64,000 bases of DNA, taken from NCBI GenBank assembly GCA_015061945.1, contig SUVP01000005.1:1-64000 (forward strand), read 5' to 3'. Both the position numbers and the translations under genes were made by a program. Positions 17,807 through 25,738 of the stretch are shown in pieces. The notes under the pieces were generated by a model that saw nothing but the letters and a program-made list of their open reading frames with translations, made no database searches and was not told the DNA's origin. The number at the start of each line of letters is the position of its first letter. Positions within the stretch are counted from its first letter, which is position 1. The stretch is from Opitutales bacterium (GTDB lineage: Bacteria; Verrucomicrobiota; Verrucomicrobiia; Opitutales; Intestinicryptomonadaceae).

Positions 17807-18718
17807 ATGTCAACAAGAAGAAAATTTTTGTCGCAAATTTCAACAGCAACAGCACTCGCTGGTATATCGCCAATGATATCGGCATGCTGTTCGTTCTGCA
17901 AAGATAAGGCAAAGGCTCCATTTAAGTTGGGCGTAGCTGACTGGACTCTTAAAATGGGTGGAGACCCAAAATCTTTTGATAAAGCAAAAGAGCTTGGTCT
18001 TGACGGCGTACAAGTTTCTATGCCTTTTGATCCAAAAAGTACAGCATGGGGAACTCCATTGCGTTTGGCTGAAGTGAAAGCTGCAATGGCTCGCACAAAA
18101 CTTGAGTGTGCATCGACGTCGCCAATGCTTAATCAAAATCCATTTCTTACAACAGATACTGCTATTGAATATACAATAAACTCAATTAAGGCAGCACACT
18201 ATTTTGGATCAAAAGATATTTTGATGCCTTTCTATGGCAAGGCTAACTTGCAAGATAAATCGACAAAGCGAATCAAAGAAGAATACTTTAAACCACTCGT
18301 TGAACGCTTGAAGAAAATTACTCCTATCGCTGAAAAGCTCGGTGTTCAAATTGGTATGGAAAATTCTCTCAACGCAGAAGACGATATTCGTATTATCGAA
18401 GCAGTTGGTAGCCCTAATTTGAAAGTATACTTCGATATTATGAATTTCCAATTCTATGGATTTGATAGCGTTCCTGAAATGAAAAAGCTCAAGGGATATA
18501 TCAACCAAATTCATATTAAGGATATTGACCATAAGCTCAGTCCAAAAGCGAAAATGCCTCGCGATGTTGAAGGTTGCTTGAATACGATTGCTGAAATCGG
18601 TTATCAAGGTTGGCTCGTTTTGGAAACACACGGACATAATCCAAAAAAACACGGACCACTTGATGATGTCCTCAAACATAATATGGCATACTTGAAAAAG
18701 TCGGTATTGTGGAAATAA
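17807..18718 (+). CDS. Tat-exported lipoprotein, sugar phosphate isomerase/epimerase-like
   Basis: A 303-residue protein with an AP endonuclease 2/xylose-isomerase-like TIM barrel (GLDGVQVSMPFD, GVQIGMENSL, LKVYFDIMNFQFYG, GYINQIHIKDIDHK, GWLVLETHGH). The acidic and histidine residues in those motifs are the usual metal ligands. The N-terminus has a twin-arginine-type signal (STRRKFLSQ) and a lipobox-like ISAC, so it is probably exported folded and lipidated. An AAAGGA site 8 bp before the ATG at 17807 favours that start over the ATG at 17801. Reactions in this family include isomerisation or epimerisation of free sugars. A strong terminator follows. Confidence 0.8.
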   Translation: MSTRRKFLSQISTATALAGISPMISACCSFCKDKAKAPFKLGVADWTLKMGGDPKSFDKAKELGLDGVQVSMPFDPKSTAWGTPLRLAEVKAAMARTKLECASTSPMLNQNPFLTTDTAIEYTINSIKAAHYFGSKDILMPFYGKANLQDKSTKRIKEEYFKPLVERLKKITPIAEKLGVQIGMENSLNAEDDIRIIEAVGSPNLKVYFDIMNFQFYGFDSVPEMKKLKGYINQIHIKDIDHKLSPKAKMPRDVEGCLNTIAEIGYQGWLVLETHGHNPKKHGPLDDVLKHNMAYLKKSVLWK

Positions 18719-18736
18719 TAAATTAAAAAAACATTT

Positions 18737-18769
18737 GCGGAGATTCCAATATGGGTCTCCGCTTTTTTT
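18737..18769 (+). terminator. intrinsic terminator after the isomerase-like gene
   Basis: GCGGAGA (18737-18743) pairs perfectly with TCTCCGC (18756-18762) and is followed by seven T. Confidence 0.9.
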
Positions 18770-18780
18770 CTTAAAAATAT

Positions 18781-18809
18781 TTGACGAGAAGGATATTTTC
18801 GGATTACAT
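18781..18809 (+). promoter_or_regulatory. candidate sigma70-type promoter for the kds cluster
   Basis: TTGACG (18781-18786) and TTACAT (18804-18809) are separated by 17 bp. They lie between the preceding terminator and the kdsB start at 18878. This is a consensus match by eye only. Confidence 0.4.
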
Positions 18810-18877
18810 AGGAACAAAGCATAATGAAAAATTGTCGATACTATTAAGTGTCGAAATAACTTATTTTTTTAGCTATT

Positions 18878-19930
18878 ATGAAAGTTATACCAGTAATATT
18901 TGAAATTTGTACCTTCGTGATTCCTCTTTTCGTCGCGTTGATATTTTTGTTGCGTTCAAACGAATCATACAACGAAGCGTACGATTCATCTAAATTTAAA
19001 TTTTTGGGATTATCAAAATCTCAATATCGTTTATTTTTCCGCATAATAGGTTTCGTTTGTTTACTCGTAGGCTTTTTTGCGATATACAGAAATTATTTTT
19101 ATGAGCCAGTTTCAGAATATCAAGAGACAAAGGATTTCTGGAAAGATGTAGAAGGCAAGGTTGATCCGTTCCGTTCGGCAATGCTCTTGGGGGCAGCGAT
19201 TGCAATTCCCGCAAGAATGGGGTCGTCGCGTTTCCCTGGTAAGCCGTTGGCGTTCCTCGGTGGCAAGGCTGTTTTGCAACACGTTTACGACAACTGTATG
19301 AAATGCGAGCTCGCTGAGAAAGTTGTCATCTTGACCGATAGTATCGAGATTCTCGAATTTGCCGATAAAATCGGGGCTCCGGCGATATCGACATCGCCAA
19401 ATTGTCAATCTGGTACAGAACGAATAATCGAAGCTTTTGAAGAAATTAACGCCGATTTTGTAGTGAATGTTCAAGGCGATGAACCATTTATCTCGCCAAA
19501 GTTGGTCGATTCAATTATCGAAGTTGGCAAAAATTCAAACGTAGAACTCGTAACGGCAATATCAAAAATAACCGACGAACAAGCTTTGATTAACCCAAAT
19601 ATTGTAAAAGTTTTACGAGATAATGATGGTGCAGGTATATATTTTAGCCGTACGCCATTGCCATATATTCGTGGAGAAGCGAATCCGTCGGAGTGGTTGA
19701 AGCGTTGCGATTATTGGCGTCATATCGGTATTTACGGGTATTCTGCAAAATCGTTGGCTCGGTACGCATCGTTGCCTGTTAGCAAAATGGAAAAGTGCGA
19801 AATGCTCGAACAGCTCCGCTTTATCGCATCTGGATATAAATTTGAACTCGTCGAAACCAACTACACATCAATAGGAATCGACACTCCAGAAGACTTGGCA
19901 GAGGCTGAAGAATTTTTGAAGAAAATATAA
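18878..19930 (+). CDS. kdsB: CMP-Kdo synthetase with an N-terminal membrane domain
   Basis: The C-terminal 245 residues are a CMP-Kdo synthetase (3-deoxy-manno-octulosonate cytidylyltransferase), which activates Kdo for lipid A core assembly. Motifs are IPARMGSSRFPGKPLA, PNCQSGTERI, VVNVQGDEPFI, YFSRTPLPYIRG and HIGIYGY. Unusually, about 100 residues precede it in the same open frame, with two likely transmembrane segments (about residues 4-25 and 53-70). E. coli KdsB is soluble and begins at the IPAR motif. An in-frame ATG at 19181 would give a normal-length enzyme, but neither start has a clear ribosome binding site. The start choice, and so the fusion, is uncertain. kdsD follows with a 1-bp gap. 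Confidence 0.88.
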   Translation: MKVIPVIFEICTFVIPLFVALIFLLRSNESYNEAYDSSKFKFLGLSKSQYRLFFRIIGFVCLLVGFFAIYRNYFYEPVSEYQETKDFWKDVEGKVDPFRSAMLLGAAIAIPARMGSSRFPGKPLAFLGGKAVLQHVYDNCMKCELAEKVVILTDSIEILEFADKIGAPAISTSPNCQSGTERIIEAFEEINADFVVNVQGDEPFISPKLVDSIIEVGKNSNVELVTAISKITDEQALINPNIVKVLRDNDGAGIYFSRTPLPYIRGEANPSEWLKRCDYWRHIGIYGYSAKSLARYASLPVSKMEKCEMLEQLRFIASGYKFELVETNYTSIGIDTPEDLAEAEEFLKKI

Positions 19931-19931
19931 T

Positions 19932-20903
19932 ATGGATAAATCTGAAATTTTGGCATCAGGGAAAGCTGTTCTCGAATGCGAGGCAAACTCGATTCTCGGA
20001 GCAGTAAAACGTATGGACTTAAACTTTGTTCGTGCGGTAGAAACAATACTCTCGCACAAGGGGAAACTCTTGGTTTGCGGAGTGGGTAAGTCTGGTTTGG
20101 TCGGACAGAAAATAACCGCTACACTCTCGAGTACAGGTACACCAGCAGTATTCTTGCACGCATGCGAAGCAGTACATGGCGACCTTGGTGTATACGAACC
20201 GGGCGACCCAACAATATTGATTTCTAACAGTGGTTCGACTGTCGAGTGCGTTCGCTTAATTCCAATTTTGAAAAGCTTTAACTCACCAATAATAGCACTT
20301 GTTGGGAATATCGATTCTCCGATGGGACGTGAAAGCGATATAGTATTAGATGTATCATCGCAAGGCGAAGCAGATCCCCTCGGAATAGTTCCAACAAATT
20401 CTACAACTTTGGCACTCGCAATGGGCGATGCACTCGCATGTGCATTGATGAAAGCTCGTGGCTTTTCAAAAGAAGATTTTGCACGTTTCCACCCAGCTGG
20501 ACAACTTGGTAGAAACTTGTTGCTTAAAGTTGGCGATGTAATGCACTCGGCAAAAGATTGTGCAGTCGCAACGGCGTCGACAAGTGTTCGTGAAGTTGTC
20601 ATTGCAATGACCCAAAAGCCACTCGGGGCAGCGTGCGTGCTTAATTCTGAAAATAAAATCGACGGATTTATTACTGATGGCGACCTTCGTAGAATGTTGC
20701 AAACTGTAGTAGATTTGGACGCACTTAAATGTTCAGATATTATGACAAAATCGCCAATCTGCATTACTCCAGATGCGTCGTTGGGCAAGGCTGTTGAGGT
20801 TATGGAAAACAGGAAATCGAAAATATCGGTTTTGCCGGTTGTCGATGAAAGTGGCGTATTTTTGGGGCTTTTGAGACTTCACGATATATATCAACCACAA
20901 TAA
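19932..20903 (+). CDS. kdsD: arabinose-5-phosphate isomerase (KpsF/GutQ family)
   Basis: A 323-residue enzyme converting ribulose 5-phosphate to arabinose 5-phosphate, the first step of Kdo synthesis. It has an N-terminal SIS sugar-isomerase domain (VCGVGKSGLVGQKI, SSTGTPAVFLHACEAVHGDLG, ISNSGSTVECV) and, after about residue 205, two CBS domains (VGDVMHSAKDCAVA and SDIMTKSPICITPD). This matches the family in order and length. It begins 1 bp after the kdsB stop, so two Kdo-pathway enzymes are coupled here. The histidine in GDLGVYEPGD's vicinity (AVHGDLG) fits the catalytic region. Confidence in the family is high; the KdsD rather than KpsF or GutQ role is inferred from kdsB next door. Confidence 0.92.
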   Translation: MDKSEILASGKAVLECEANSILGAVKRMDLNFVRAVETILSHKGKLLVCGVGKSGLVGQKITATLSSTGTPAVFLHACEAVHGDLGVYEPGDPTILISNSGSTVECVRLIPILKSFNSPIIALVGNIDSPMGRESDIVLDVSSQGEADPLGIVPTNSTTLALAMGDALACALMKARGFSKEDFARFHPAGQLGRNLLLKVGDVMHSAKDCAVATASTSVREVVIAMTQKPLGAACVLNSENKIDGFITDGDLRRMLQTVVDLDALKCSDIMTKSPICITPDASLGKAVEVMENRKSKISVLPVVDESGVFLGLLRLHDIYQPQ

Positions 20904-20907
20904 GTAA

Positions 20908-21480
20908 ATGGGTATAGTTGATACAGCATTGATGCTTTGTCGATATGTTGCATCTCCTCGCAGAACAGGTGCAGTCTGCCCGAGTTCGAGGTTTTTAGCC
21001 AGAAAGATGACAGCGTCAATCGGGCGAGAAGCAAAGGATTGCGGAGCCGTTGTCGAGTTGGGGGCAGGTACAGGTGCGATAACATCTGAACTTGTCAAAG
21101 CTGGGTATGCGACTGAATCGAATTTGTATTGCGTTGAATTTGACTCATCACTTTGTGCGTTGCTCGAACAGAAATTTCCGTCGGCGAAAATTCTCAATGG
21201 GAGTGCAGAAAATATCCGCAAGCTTGTCGGGGAAGATAGTAAGAACATTGCAACGATTGTTTCTGGTCTTCCACTTGTCAGCCTCCCGAAAGAATGCGTG
21301 AATAATATCGTAGCAGAAGTTGAAAATACATTGCCTAAAGGTGGTAGATTTATTCAATTTACTTATAATTTGACTCGTTCGCCAGAGTCGCTGGGCTTTA
21401 AAAGTATGCGACATATCGGGGCTTCGTTTGTCGTGTTAAATATTCCGCCAGCCCGAATAGATATTTTTGAAAAAATCTGA
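20908..21480 (+). CDS. SAM-dependent methyltransferase, PmtA-like
   Basis: A 190-residue class I methyltransferase. The SAM-binding motif is VVELGAGTGAITSEL (about residues 48-62). The N-terminal ASPRRTGAVCPSSRFLARKM and the later VSGLPLVSLPKE resemble phospholipid N-methyltransferases of the PmtA type and related rRNA dimethyltransferase-like proteins. PmtA converts phosphatidylethanolamine to its methylated forms at the membrane. The gene starts 4 bp after kdsD, so it belongs to the same lipid/envelope transcript, which favours a lipid substrate over rRNA. A small inverted repeat ATCTGAT/ATCAGAT spans the end of the gene (21475-21496) but lacks a T-run. Confidence 0.75.
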   Translation: MGIVDTALMLCRYVASPRRTGAVCPSSRFLARKMTASIGREAKDCGAVVELGAGTGAITSELVKAGYATESNLYCVEFDSSLCALLEQKFPSAKILNGSAENIRKLVGEDSKNIATIVSGLPLVSLPKECVNNIVAEVENTLPKGGRFIQFTYNLTRSPESLGFKSMRHIGASFVVLNIPPARIDIFEKI

Positions 21481-21549
21481 TTTGGTAATATCAGATGTTG
21501 ACATCACACTTTTTTATCTTAACATTTTAATCTTTAAAAAATTTATAGT

Positions 21550-23193
21550 ATGATTACTTGGATTCAATTAGTTCTTCAAAAACACCACAAGTCTGTTTTT
21601 AGTGTATTGCTCGTCGCGATTGTAATTGCGTTCGTATTTACAATCGGCTCAGTGCCATTCTTTGGCGATAGTTATGGCGGAGGAGCAAGACAGAATAAAG
21701 AATTTTACGGCTTCGATTTTTCAAACGAAGCTGTCGTAAATAATCTGCAAAACGCAGTTTATTACGAAATTATTATGAGTGGTCAACAACCACAATCACA
21801 AGAGCAATTCACACAGTTGATGCTCCGCCAAGCATATGCACGCTACTTGGCAGAAAAGCTCGGTATGCTCCAAGTTTCACAAGCAGAGCTTGACGCATAC
21901 ATCCAAGAATCACCTTTGTTTGCTGGCAAAGACGGCAAGTTTGATGCTAATGCATTCAAAAAATTTGTCGCCGAACGCTTGGCATCGGGCAGAATGACAG
22001 AAGAATATTTGTCAGAAATTTTGTCGCAAAATGCACTCGTAGCAAAAGTGGTAAAGCTTTTGGGCGGACCTGGATATATGCCAAAATTTGAAATCGAACA
22101 CGAGTACGCACAAATGTATGGTAAGTGGGACTTCAATATGGCAGTACTCTCAATGGATTCTTTCAAGCCAGAAATTAAGCCATCGGCAGAAGTTCTCCAA
22201 AAATATTTCAAAGATAATATCGAAGCATATAGAGTTGGCGAAGGTGTAGTATTGGAAACAGTATTCATCCCATCGACAAATTTTGCAAAAGAATCTAACC
22301 CAACAGAAGCTGAAATGGTATCATACTTTGCAACAAATAGTGCGAAGTATGAAACAACAAAAGAAGGCAAAACAATCAAGCCAAAGCTCGCCGACGTAAA
22401 AGCACAAGTTAGAGCCGATATGGTTGAAACGAATTCCTTGGTAAAAGCAACACACTTTGCAGAAGAACTTGTTCTCAAGATTTACGACGCTGAAGCAAAG
22501 AAAGGTTCAGCAGAATTTAAGAAGATTCTTTCTGAAGCAAAAGTCGTATTGAAGAAATCGCCACAAATCCGCAAGACAGACAGTGCGATGCCGAAGGATA
22601 TCCCAACGCAAGTTGTTGTCGAAGGTTTGAAGCTTGACGATAACCGTTTTTATACTGACCCAATCCAAGCGGGCGACGGAGTATGGGTGGCATTCCTTTC
22701 TGAAAAGCTTTCGTCATACTTGCCAAAGTATGAAGATGTAAAAGCAAAAGTTTTGGAAAATTATATCGCATCGGAAAAATCACGTTTGTTCAACGAACGT
22801 GCAAATACGCTCGCAAAGGCACTTGCAAAAGCAGTTGCAGAAAAGAAATCTTTTGCAAGCGTAGCACGTGAAGGTGGTGCAAAAGTTGAATCTGTAAAAG
22901 ACTTTGTAATGACCGAACCAAAAGGCGATGCAGTAATGCGTGCATACTCGGCAATCAATTCGACATTGCCAACATTGAAGGTTGGTGCAGTATCGCCAGT
23001 AAAAACATTTGGCGGAAACGCATATATCTTTGAATTGACAAAGTTCACAGCACCAGCAGAAAAAGCCGACGCAAATAAGTTGAAGAATATCTCGAAACGT
23101 ATGATAGGAATTTCGAGTATGATTACATCGATGTCGGTTTTATCTGAAAAAGTTCAAGCTCAAGAAAAGAACTTGCAAGAAGAGCAACAATAA
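21550..23193 (+). CDS. PpiD/SurA-like periplasmic folding factor
   Basis: A 547-residue protein with one N-terminal membrane anchor (SVFSVLLVAIVIAFVFTIGSVPFF), then a long alpha-helical SurA_N-like chaperone region (MLRQAYARYLAEKLGMLQVSQAELDAYIQ). The C-terminal half is a plausible parvulin-like region. A clear parvulin signature is not obvious, so isomerase activity is uncertain; the chaperone fold is the safer call. PpiD-type proteins assist folding of envelope proteins at the Sec translocon exit. It has its own upstream region, including TTGACA at 21498-21503, and a strong terminator downstream. Confidence 0.75.
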   Translation: MITWIQLVLQKHHKSVFSVLLVAIVIAFVFTIGSVPFFGDSYGGGARQNKEFYGFDFSNEAVVNNLQNAVYYEIIMSGQQPQSQEQFTQLMLRQAYARYLAEKLGMLQVSQAELDAYIQESPLFAGKDGKFDANAFKKFVAERLASGRMTEEYLSEILSQNALVAKVVKLLGGPGYMPKFEIEHEYAQMYGKWDFNMAVLSMDSFKPEIKPSAEVLQKYFKDNIEAYRVGEGVVLETVFIPSTNFAKESNPTEAEMVSYFATNSAKYETTKEGKTIKPKLADVKAQVRADMVETNSLVKATHFAEELVLKIYDAEAKKGSAEFKKILSEAKVVLKKSPQIRKTDSAMPKDIPTQVVVEGLKLDDNRFYTDPIQAGDGVWVAFLSEKLSSYLPKYEDVKAKVLENYIASEKSRLFNERANTLAKALAKAVAEKKSFASVAREGGAKVESVKDFVMTEPKGDAVMRAYSAINSTLPTLKVGAVSPVKTFGGNAYIFELTKFTAPAEKADANKLKNISKRMIGISSMITSMSVLSEKVQAQEKNLQEEQQ

Positions 23194-23214
23194 AAAATCC
23201 AAGTAAATTTGAGG

Positions 23215-23242
23215 ACGCCCGAAAATATCGGGCGTTTTTTTT
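23215..23242 (+). terminator. intrinsic terminator after the PpiD-like gene
   Basis: ACGCCCGA (23215-23222) pairs perfectly with TCGGGCGT (23228-23235) over a 5-base loop and is followed by a T-run to 23242. Confidence 0.92.
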
Positions 23243-23371
23243 AATTAGTAATATGGAAATACGATATATAAAAATAGATTTTTTTCAAAAAAAGCTTGTA
23301 AAGGATAACAATTATAAGATTGTAAGAGAATGGCGATTATTTAAATTGCTAAAATTGAAAGGAAAATAAAA

Positions 23372-23761
23372 ATGCCAAGACCAAAAAAAACAGCAACATC
23401 GGCAGTTGCAGAAAAGAAAACAACAAAAAAAGTAGCAACAAAAAAATGTGCTACTAAAAAGACAGCAAAGAAAACAGCTTCAAAAGTTTGTGCATCAAAA
23501 GCTAAACTCACAAGAGTAATTGCAAAATTTGACGCAGGTTGGGGAAACCAACTTTTCATTCGTGGACTCGGTGGAAGCCTCGACTGGCAAAAGGGAATAG
23601 CGATGCAAAATATCAGCGAAGACGAATGGCTCTGGGAACAACTCGTGCCATGTGGAACTGTTGCTTTCAAGATCTTGTTGAACGACGAAAATTGGAGCGA
23701 AGGCGAAGATTTCGTAGTGTCGGCAGGCGATACAGTAATTTGCCGTCCATCGTTTCAATAA
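23372..23761 (+). CDS. lysine-rich tail fused to a glycan-binding-like domain
   Basis: A 129-residue cytoplasmic protein (no signal peptide) of two parts. Residues 1-47 are almost only Lys, Ala, Thr and Cys with KK-A-T repeats, like histone H1 tails. Residues about 48-129 (AKFDAGWGNQLFIRGLGGSLDWQKGIAMQNISEDEW and FKILLNDENWSEGEDF) follow the strand and aromatic pattern of CBM20/CBM48-type starch- or glycogen-binding modules. I do not recognise a named family for the combination. It could tether DNA, RNA or an acidic polymer to glycogen, or sense it; this is inference. GAAAGGA at 23357-23363 supports the ATG. It is monocistronic, with terminators on both sides, just upstream of a sugar transporter. 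Confidence 0.7.
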   Translation: MPRPKKTATSAVAEKKTTKKVATKKCATKKTAKKTASKVCASKAKLTRVIAKFDAGWGNQLFIRGLGGSLDWQKGIAMQNISEDEWLWEQLVPCGTVAFKILLNDENWSEGEDFVVSAGDTVICRPSFQ

Positions 23762-23770
23762 AAAAATCTA

Positions 23771-23794
23771 ACCGCGAGAAATCGCGGTTTTTTT
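23771..23794 (+). terminator. intrinsic terminator after the lysine-tail gene
   Basis: ACCGCGA (23771-23777) pairs with TCGCGGT (23782-23788) over a GAAA loop, followed by a T-run. Confidence 0.92.
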
Positions 23795-23814
23795 GTTTTT
23801 GCGATGTTATACTA

Positions 23815-23843
23815 TTGACTTTTTATCGTAGGTATTCTTCATT
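23815..23843 (+). promoter_or_regulatory. candidate sigma70-type promoter for the GRP transporter
   Basis: TTGACT (23815-23820) and TTCATT (23838-23843) are 17 bp apart, between a terminator and the start codon at 23864. Confidence 0.4.
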
Positions 23844-23863
23844 TTTTTACAGAAAGGTAAATT

Positions 23864-24874
23864 ATGGTAACAATTACATCTTATCCAATCGCAGTTATAA
23901 TGTGCATAATCACAATGATTTGCTGGGGCTCGTGGGGCAATACCCAAAAGCTCGCAAGTAAAGAATGGAAATTCCAACTATTCTATTGGGACTACACATT
24001 AGGTATTTTAATATTTTCGCTTCTCTTGGCGTTTACAATGGGTTCTTGCGGAGAAGGCGGAAGAAGCTTTTTGGCAGACCTCGCACAAGCCGATTCAAAA
24101 TGGCTGATGTCGCCATTGATTGGCGGTATAATCTTTAATGCGTCAAATATCTTGCTTGTTATCGCTATCGATATAGCAGGTCTTGCGGTGGCATTCCCAG
24201 TAGGGATAGGTCTTGCACTTGTACTCGGTGTTATCACGACATACGCAGTGCGTCCAGAAGGCGATCCAGTTATGTTGGGTGCAGGTGTTGCGTTTATATG
24301 CGTAGCAATTATTTTAGACGCAATCGCATTTAAGCGACTTGGCGGACGTGGAGCGACAGTCAAAGGTGTTGTCGTATCGGCATTGGCAGGTATCTTGATG
24401 GGCTTTTTCTACAGCTTTGTTGCCGACGCAATGGGCAAAATCGAAGTTCAACCAACAGGTGTTGTTCTCGAAGCTGGCAAACTTTCACCATACACAGCAA
24501 TGGTAATTTTTGCTACAGGTATACTTGTATCGAACTTTGTATTTAATACATTGGCGATGAAATTCCCAGTTGGCGGTGGCAAGAGTGTATCATACTCATC
24601 TTATTTCTCAGACGGCAATATGCGTTTGCACTTGATTGGTATGCTCGGTGGATCAATTTGGTGCTTGGGAACAAGCTTTAGCTTTATCTCATCAAGTGCG
24701 GCAGGTGCAGCACTCGCATACGGGCTCGGACAAGGTGCGACAATGGTATCGGCATTTTGGGGCGTATTCGTATGGAAAGAATTTAAGGGTGCACCAAAGG
24801 GCACAAATATGTTGCTCGGTTTGATGTTCTTGTTCTTCTTTGTAGGGCTCGCAATATTGGTCGCTGCAAAATAA
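23864..24874 (+). CDS. GRP-family sugar transporter
   Basis: A 336-residue membrane protein with about ten helices and no signal peptide. The first helix is followed by the characteristic MICWGSWGNTQKLASKEWKFQLFYWDY. Later stretches, GLAVAFPVGIGLALVLGVITTY and KFPVGGGKSVSYSSYF, fit the glucose/ribose porter (GRP, DMT superfamily) group. These carry monosaccharides by proton or sodium coupling. It has its own candidate promoter, an AGAAAGG ribosome binding site and a strong terminator, so it appears to be regulated alone. The substrate is not readable. Its place beside a glycan-binding-like protein hints at hexose metabolism. Confidence 0.82.
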   Translation: MVTITSYPIAVIMCIITMICWGSWGNTQKLASKEWKFQLFYWDYTLGILIFSLLLAFTMGSCGEGGRSFLADLAQADSKWLMSPLIGGIIFNASNILLVIAIDIAGLAVAFPVGIGLALVLGVITTYAVRPEGDPVMLGAGVAFICVAIILDAIAFKRLGGRGATVKGVVVSALAGILMGFFYSFVADAMGKIEVQPTGVVLEAGKLSPYTAMVIFATGILVSNFVFNTLAMKFPVGGGKSVSYSSYFSDGNMRLHLIGMLGGSIWCLGTSFSFISSSAAGAALAYGLGQGATMVSAFWGVFVWKEFKGAPKGTNMLLGLMFLFFFVGLAILVAAK

Positions 24875-24898
24875 TAAACGAGAAGAAATTTTTTACGG

Positions 24899-24929
24899 AA
24901 GCTTGCGATATTTTTTCGCAAGCTTTTTT
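24899..24929 (+). terminator. intrinsic terminator after the GRP transporter
   Basis: AAGCTTGCGA (24899-24908) pairs perfectly with TCGCAAGCTT (24916-24925), followed by T. Confidence 0.92.
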
Positions 24930-24980
24930 GTTTTTTTGCTTTAAAAATCTGAAAAAAAATGCGGTAATAGTATCAATTAT

Positions 24981-24994
24981 ACGCCGTGAGGCGT
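24981..24994 (+). other. short leader hairpin with a GTGA loop
   Basis: ACGCC (24981-24985) pairs with GGCGT (24990-24994) around a GNRA-type GTGA tetraloop, 20 bp before the RluB-like start. It is too small to call a riboswitch, and no FMN-type elements were seen here. Confidence 0.35.
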
Positions 24995-25013
24995 TGGAAA
25001 GGTTCTATAATAT

Positions 25014-25730
25014 ATGCGTATTCAAAAATACATATCGCAGTGCGGAATATGCTCACGTCGCGAGGCGGAGCGAAAGATTCTCGAAGGCGACGTGCTTGTA
25101 AATGGCTCGCTCGCACAAATTGGTCAGGATATCAATCCCGACAAAGATAAAGTAGTCGTCGACGGAGTAGTTGCGAGAGGTGTCGTGGAAGATAAGGTTG
25201 TTCTTGCGATGAACAAGCCCAAAGGGTATATCTGTTCAAATGGTGATCCATTTAAAGCTCAAACCGTTTTCGATTTATTGCCAGAACCATTCTCAACAAT
25301 GAAACTTTTTTGTTGTGGCAGACTCGATAAAAATTCACAAGGTTTGCTCATACTCACAAACGATGGCGATTTGGCAAACAAGATAACACATCCGTCGAGC
25401 GGTATAGTGAAACGCTATCGAGTAATGCTCAATCGTGAAGTCGATACAAAAATAATCCCGATTCTGTTGCGTGGCGTTATGTGCGATGGCGAGAAATTGC
25501 GTGCATCGAAAATTATTCCAGATACATCGCCTAACGACGATGCTCCACGTCGTGTAGAAGTGTGGTTGAACCAAGGTCGCAAGCGTGAGATTCGCCGAAT
25601 GTTTGAATCGCTCGGGTATTATGTGAAAGAGCTGAAGCGTTTTCAAATTGGTGGATTGGTACTCAAGAAAATTCCCGAAGGGTCAATTAAAGTTTTGGGA
25701 AAAGCCGATATCGCAAAAATATTTTCATAG
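25014..25730 (+). CDS. RsuA/RluB-family rRNA pseudouridine synthase
   Basis: A 238-residue enzyme with an N-terminal S4 RNA-binding domain (RIQKYISQCGICSRREAERKI ... VLVNG). The catalytic domain bears AMNKPKGYICS, the active-site motif GRLDKNSQGLLILTNDG (Asp within GRLD) and LNQGRKREIRRMF. Relatives RsuA, RluB, RluE and RluF isomerise single uridines in 16S or 23S rRNA during ribosome assembly. The length and the S4 domain favour RluB- or RsuA-like, but not a specific site. It leads a tight plus-strand run, with ribBA starting 8 bp later. Confidence 0.92.
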   Translation: MRIQKYISQCGICSRREAERKILEGDVLVNGSLAQIGQDINPDKDKVVVDGVVARGVVEDKVVLAMNKPKGYICSNGDPFKAQTVFDLLPEPFSTMKLFCCGRLDKNSQGLLILTNDGDLANKITHPSSGIVKRYRVMLNREVDTKIIPILLRGVMCDGEKLRASKIIPDTSPNDDAPRRVEVWLNQGRKREIRRMFESLGYYVKELKRFQIGGLVLKKIPEGSIKVLGKADIAKIFS

Positions 25731-25738
25731 GAATAAAA

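Noticed and set aside
21843-22478. A 211-residue minus-strand frame inside the PpiD-like gene.
   Set aside because: It is antisense to a gene with a clear membrane anchor and helical chaperone region.
24930-25013. An FMN riboswitch ahead of the riboflavin genes.
   Set aside because: Only a 5-bp hairpin is present; the conserved FMN aptamer segments were not seen.
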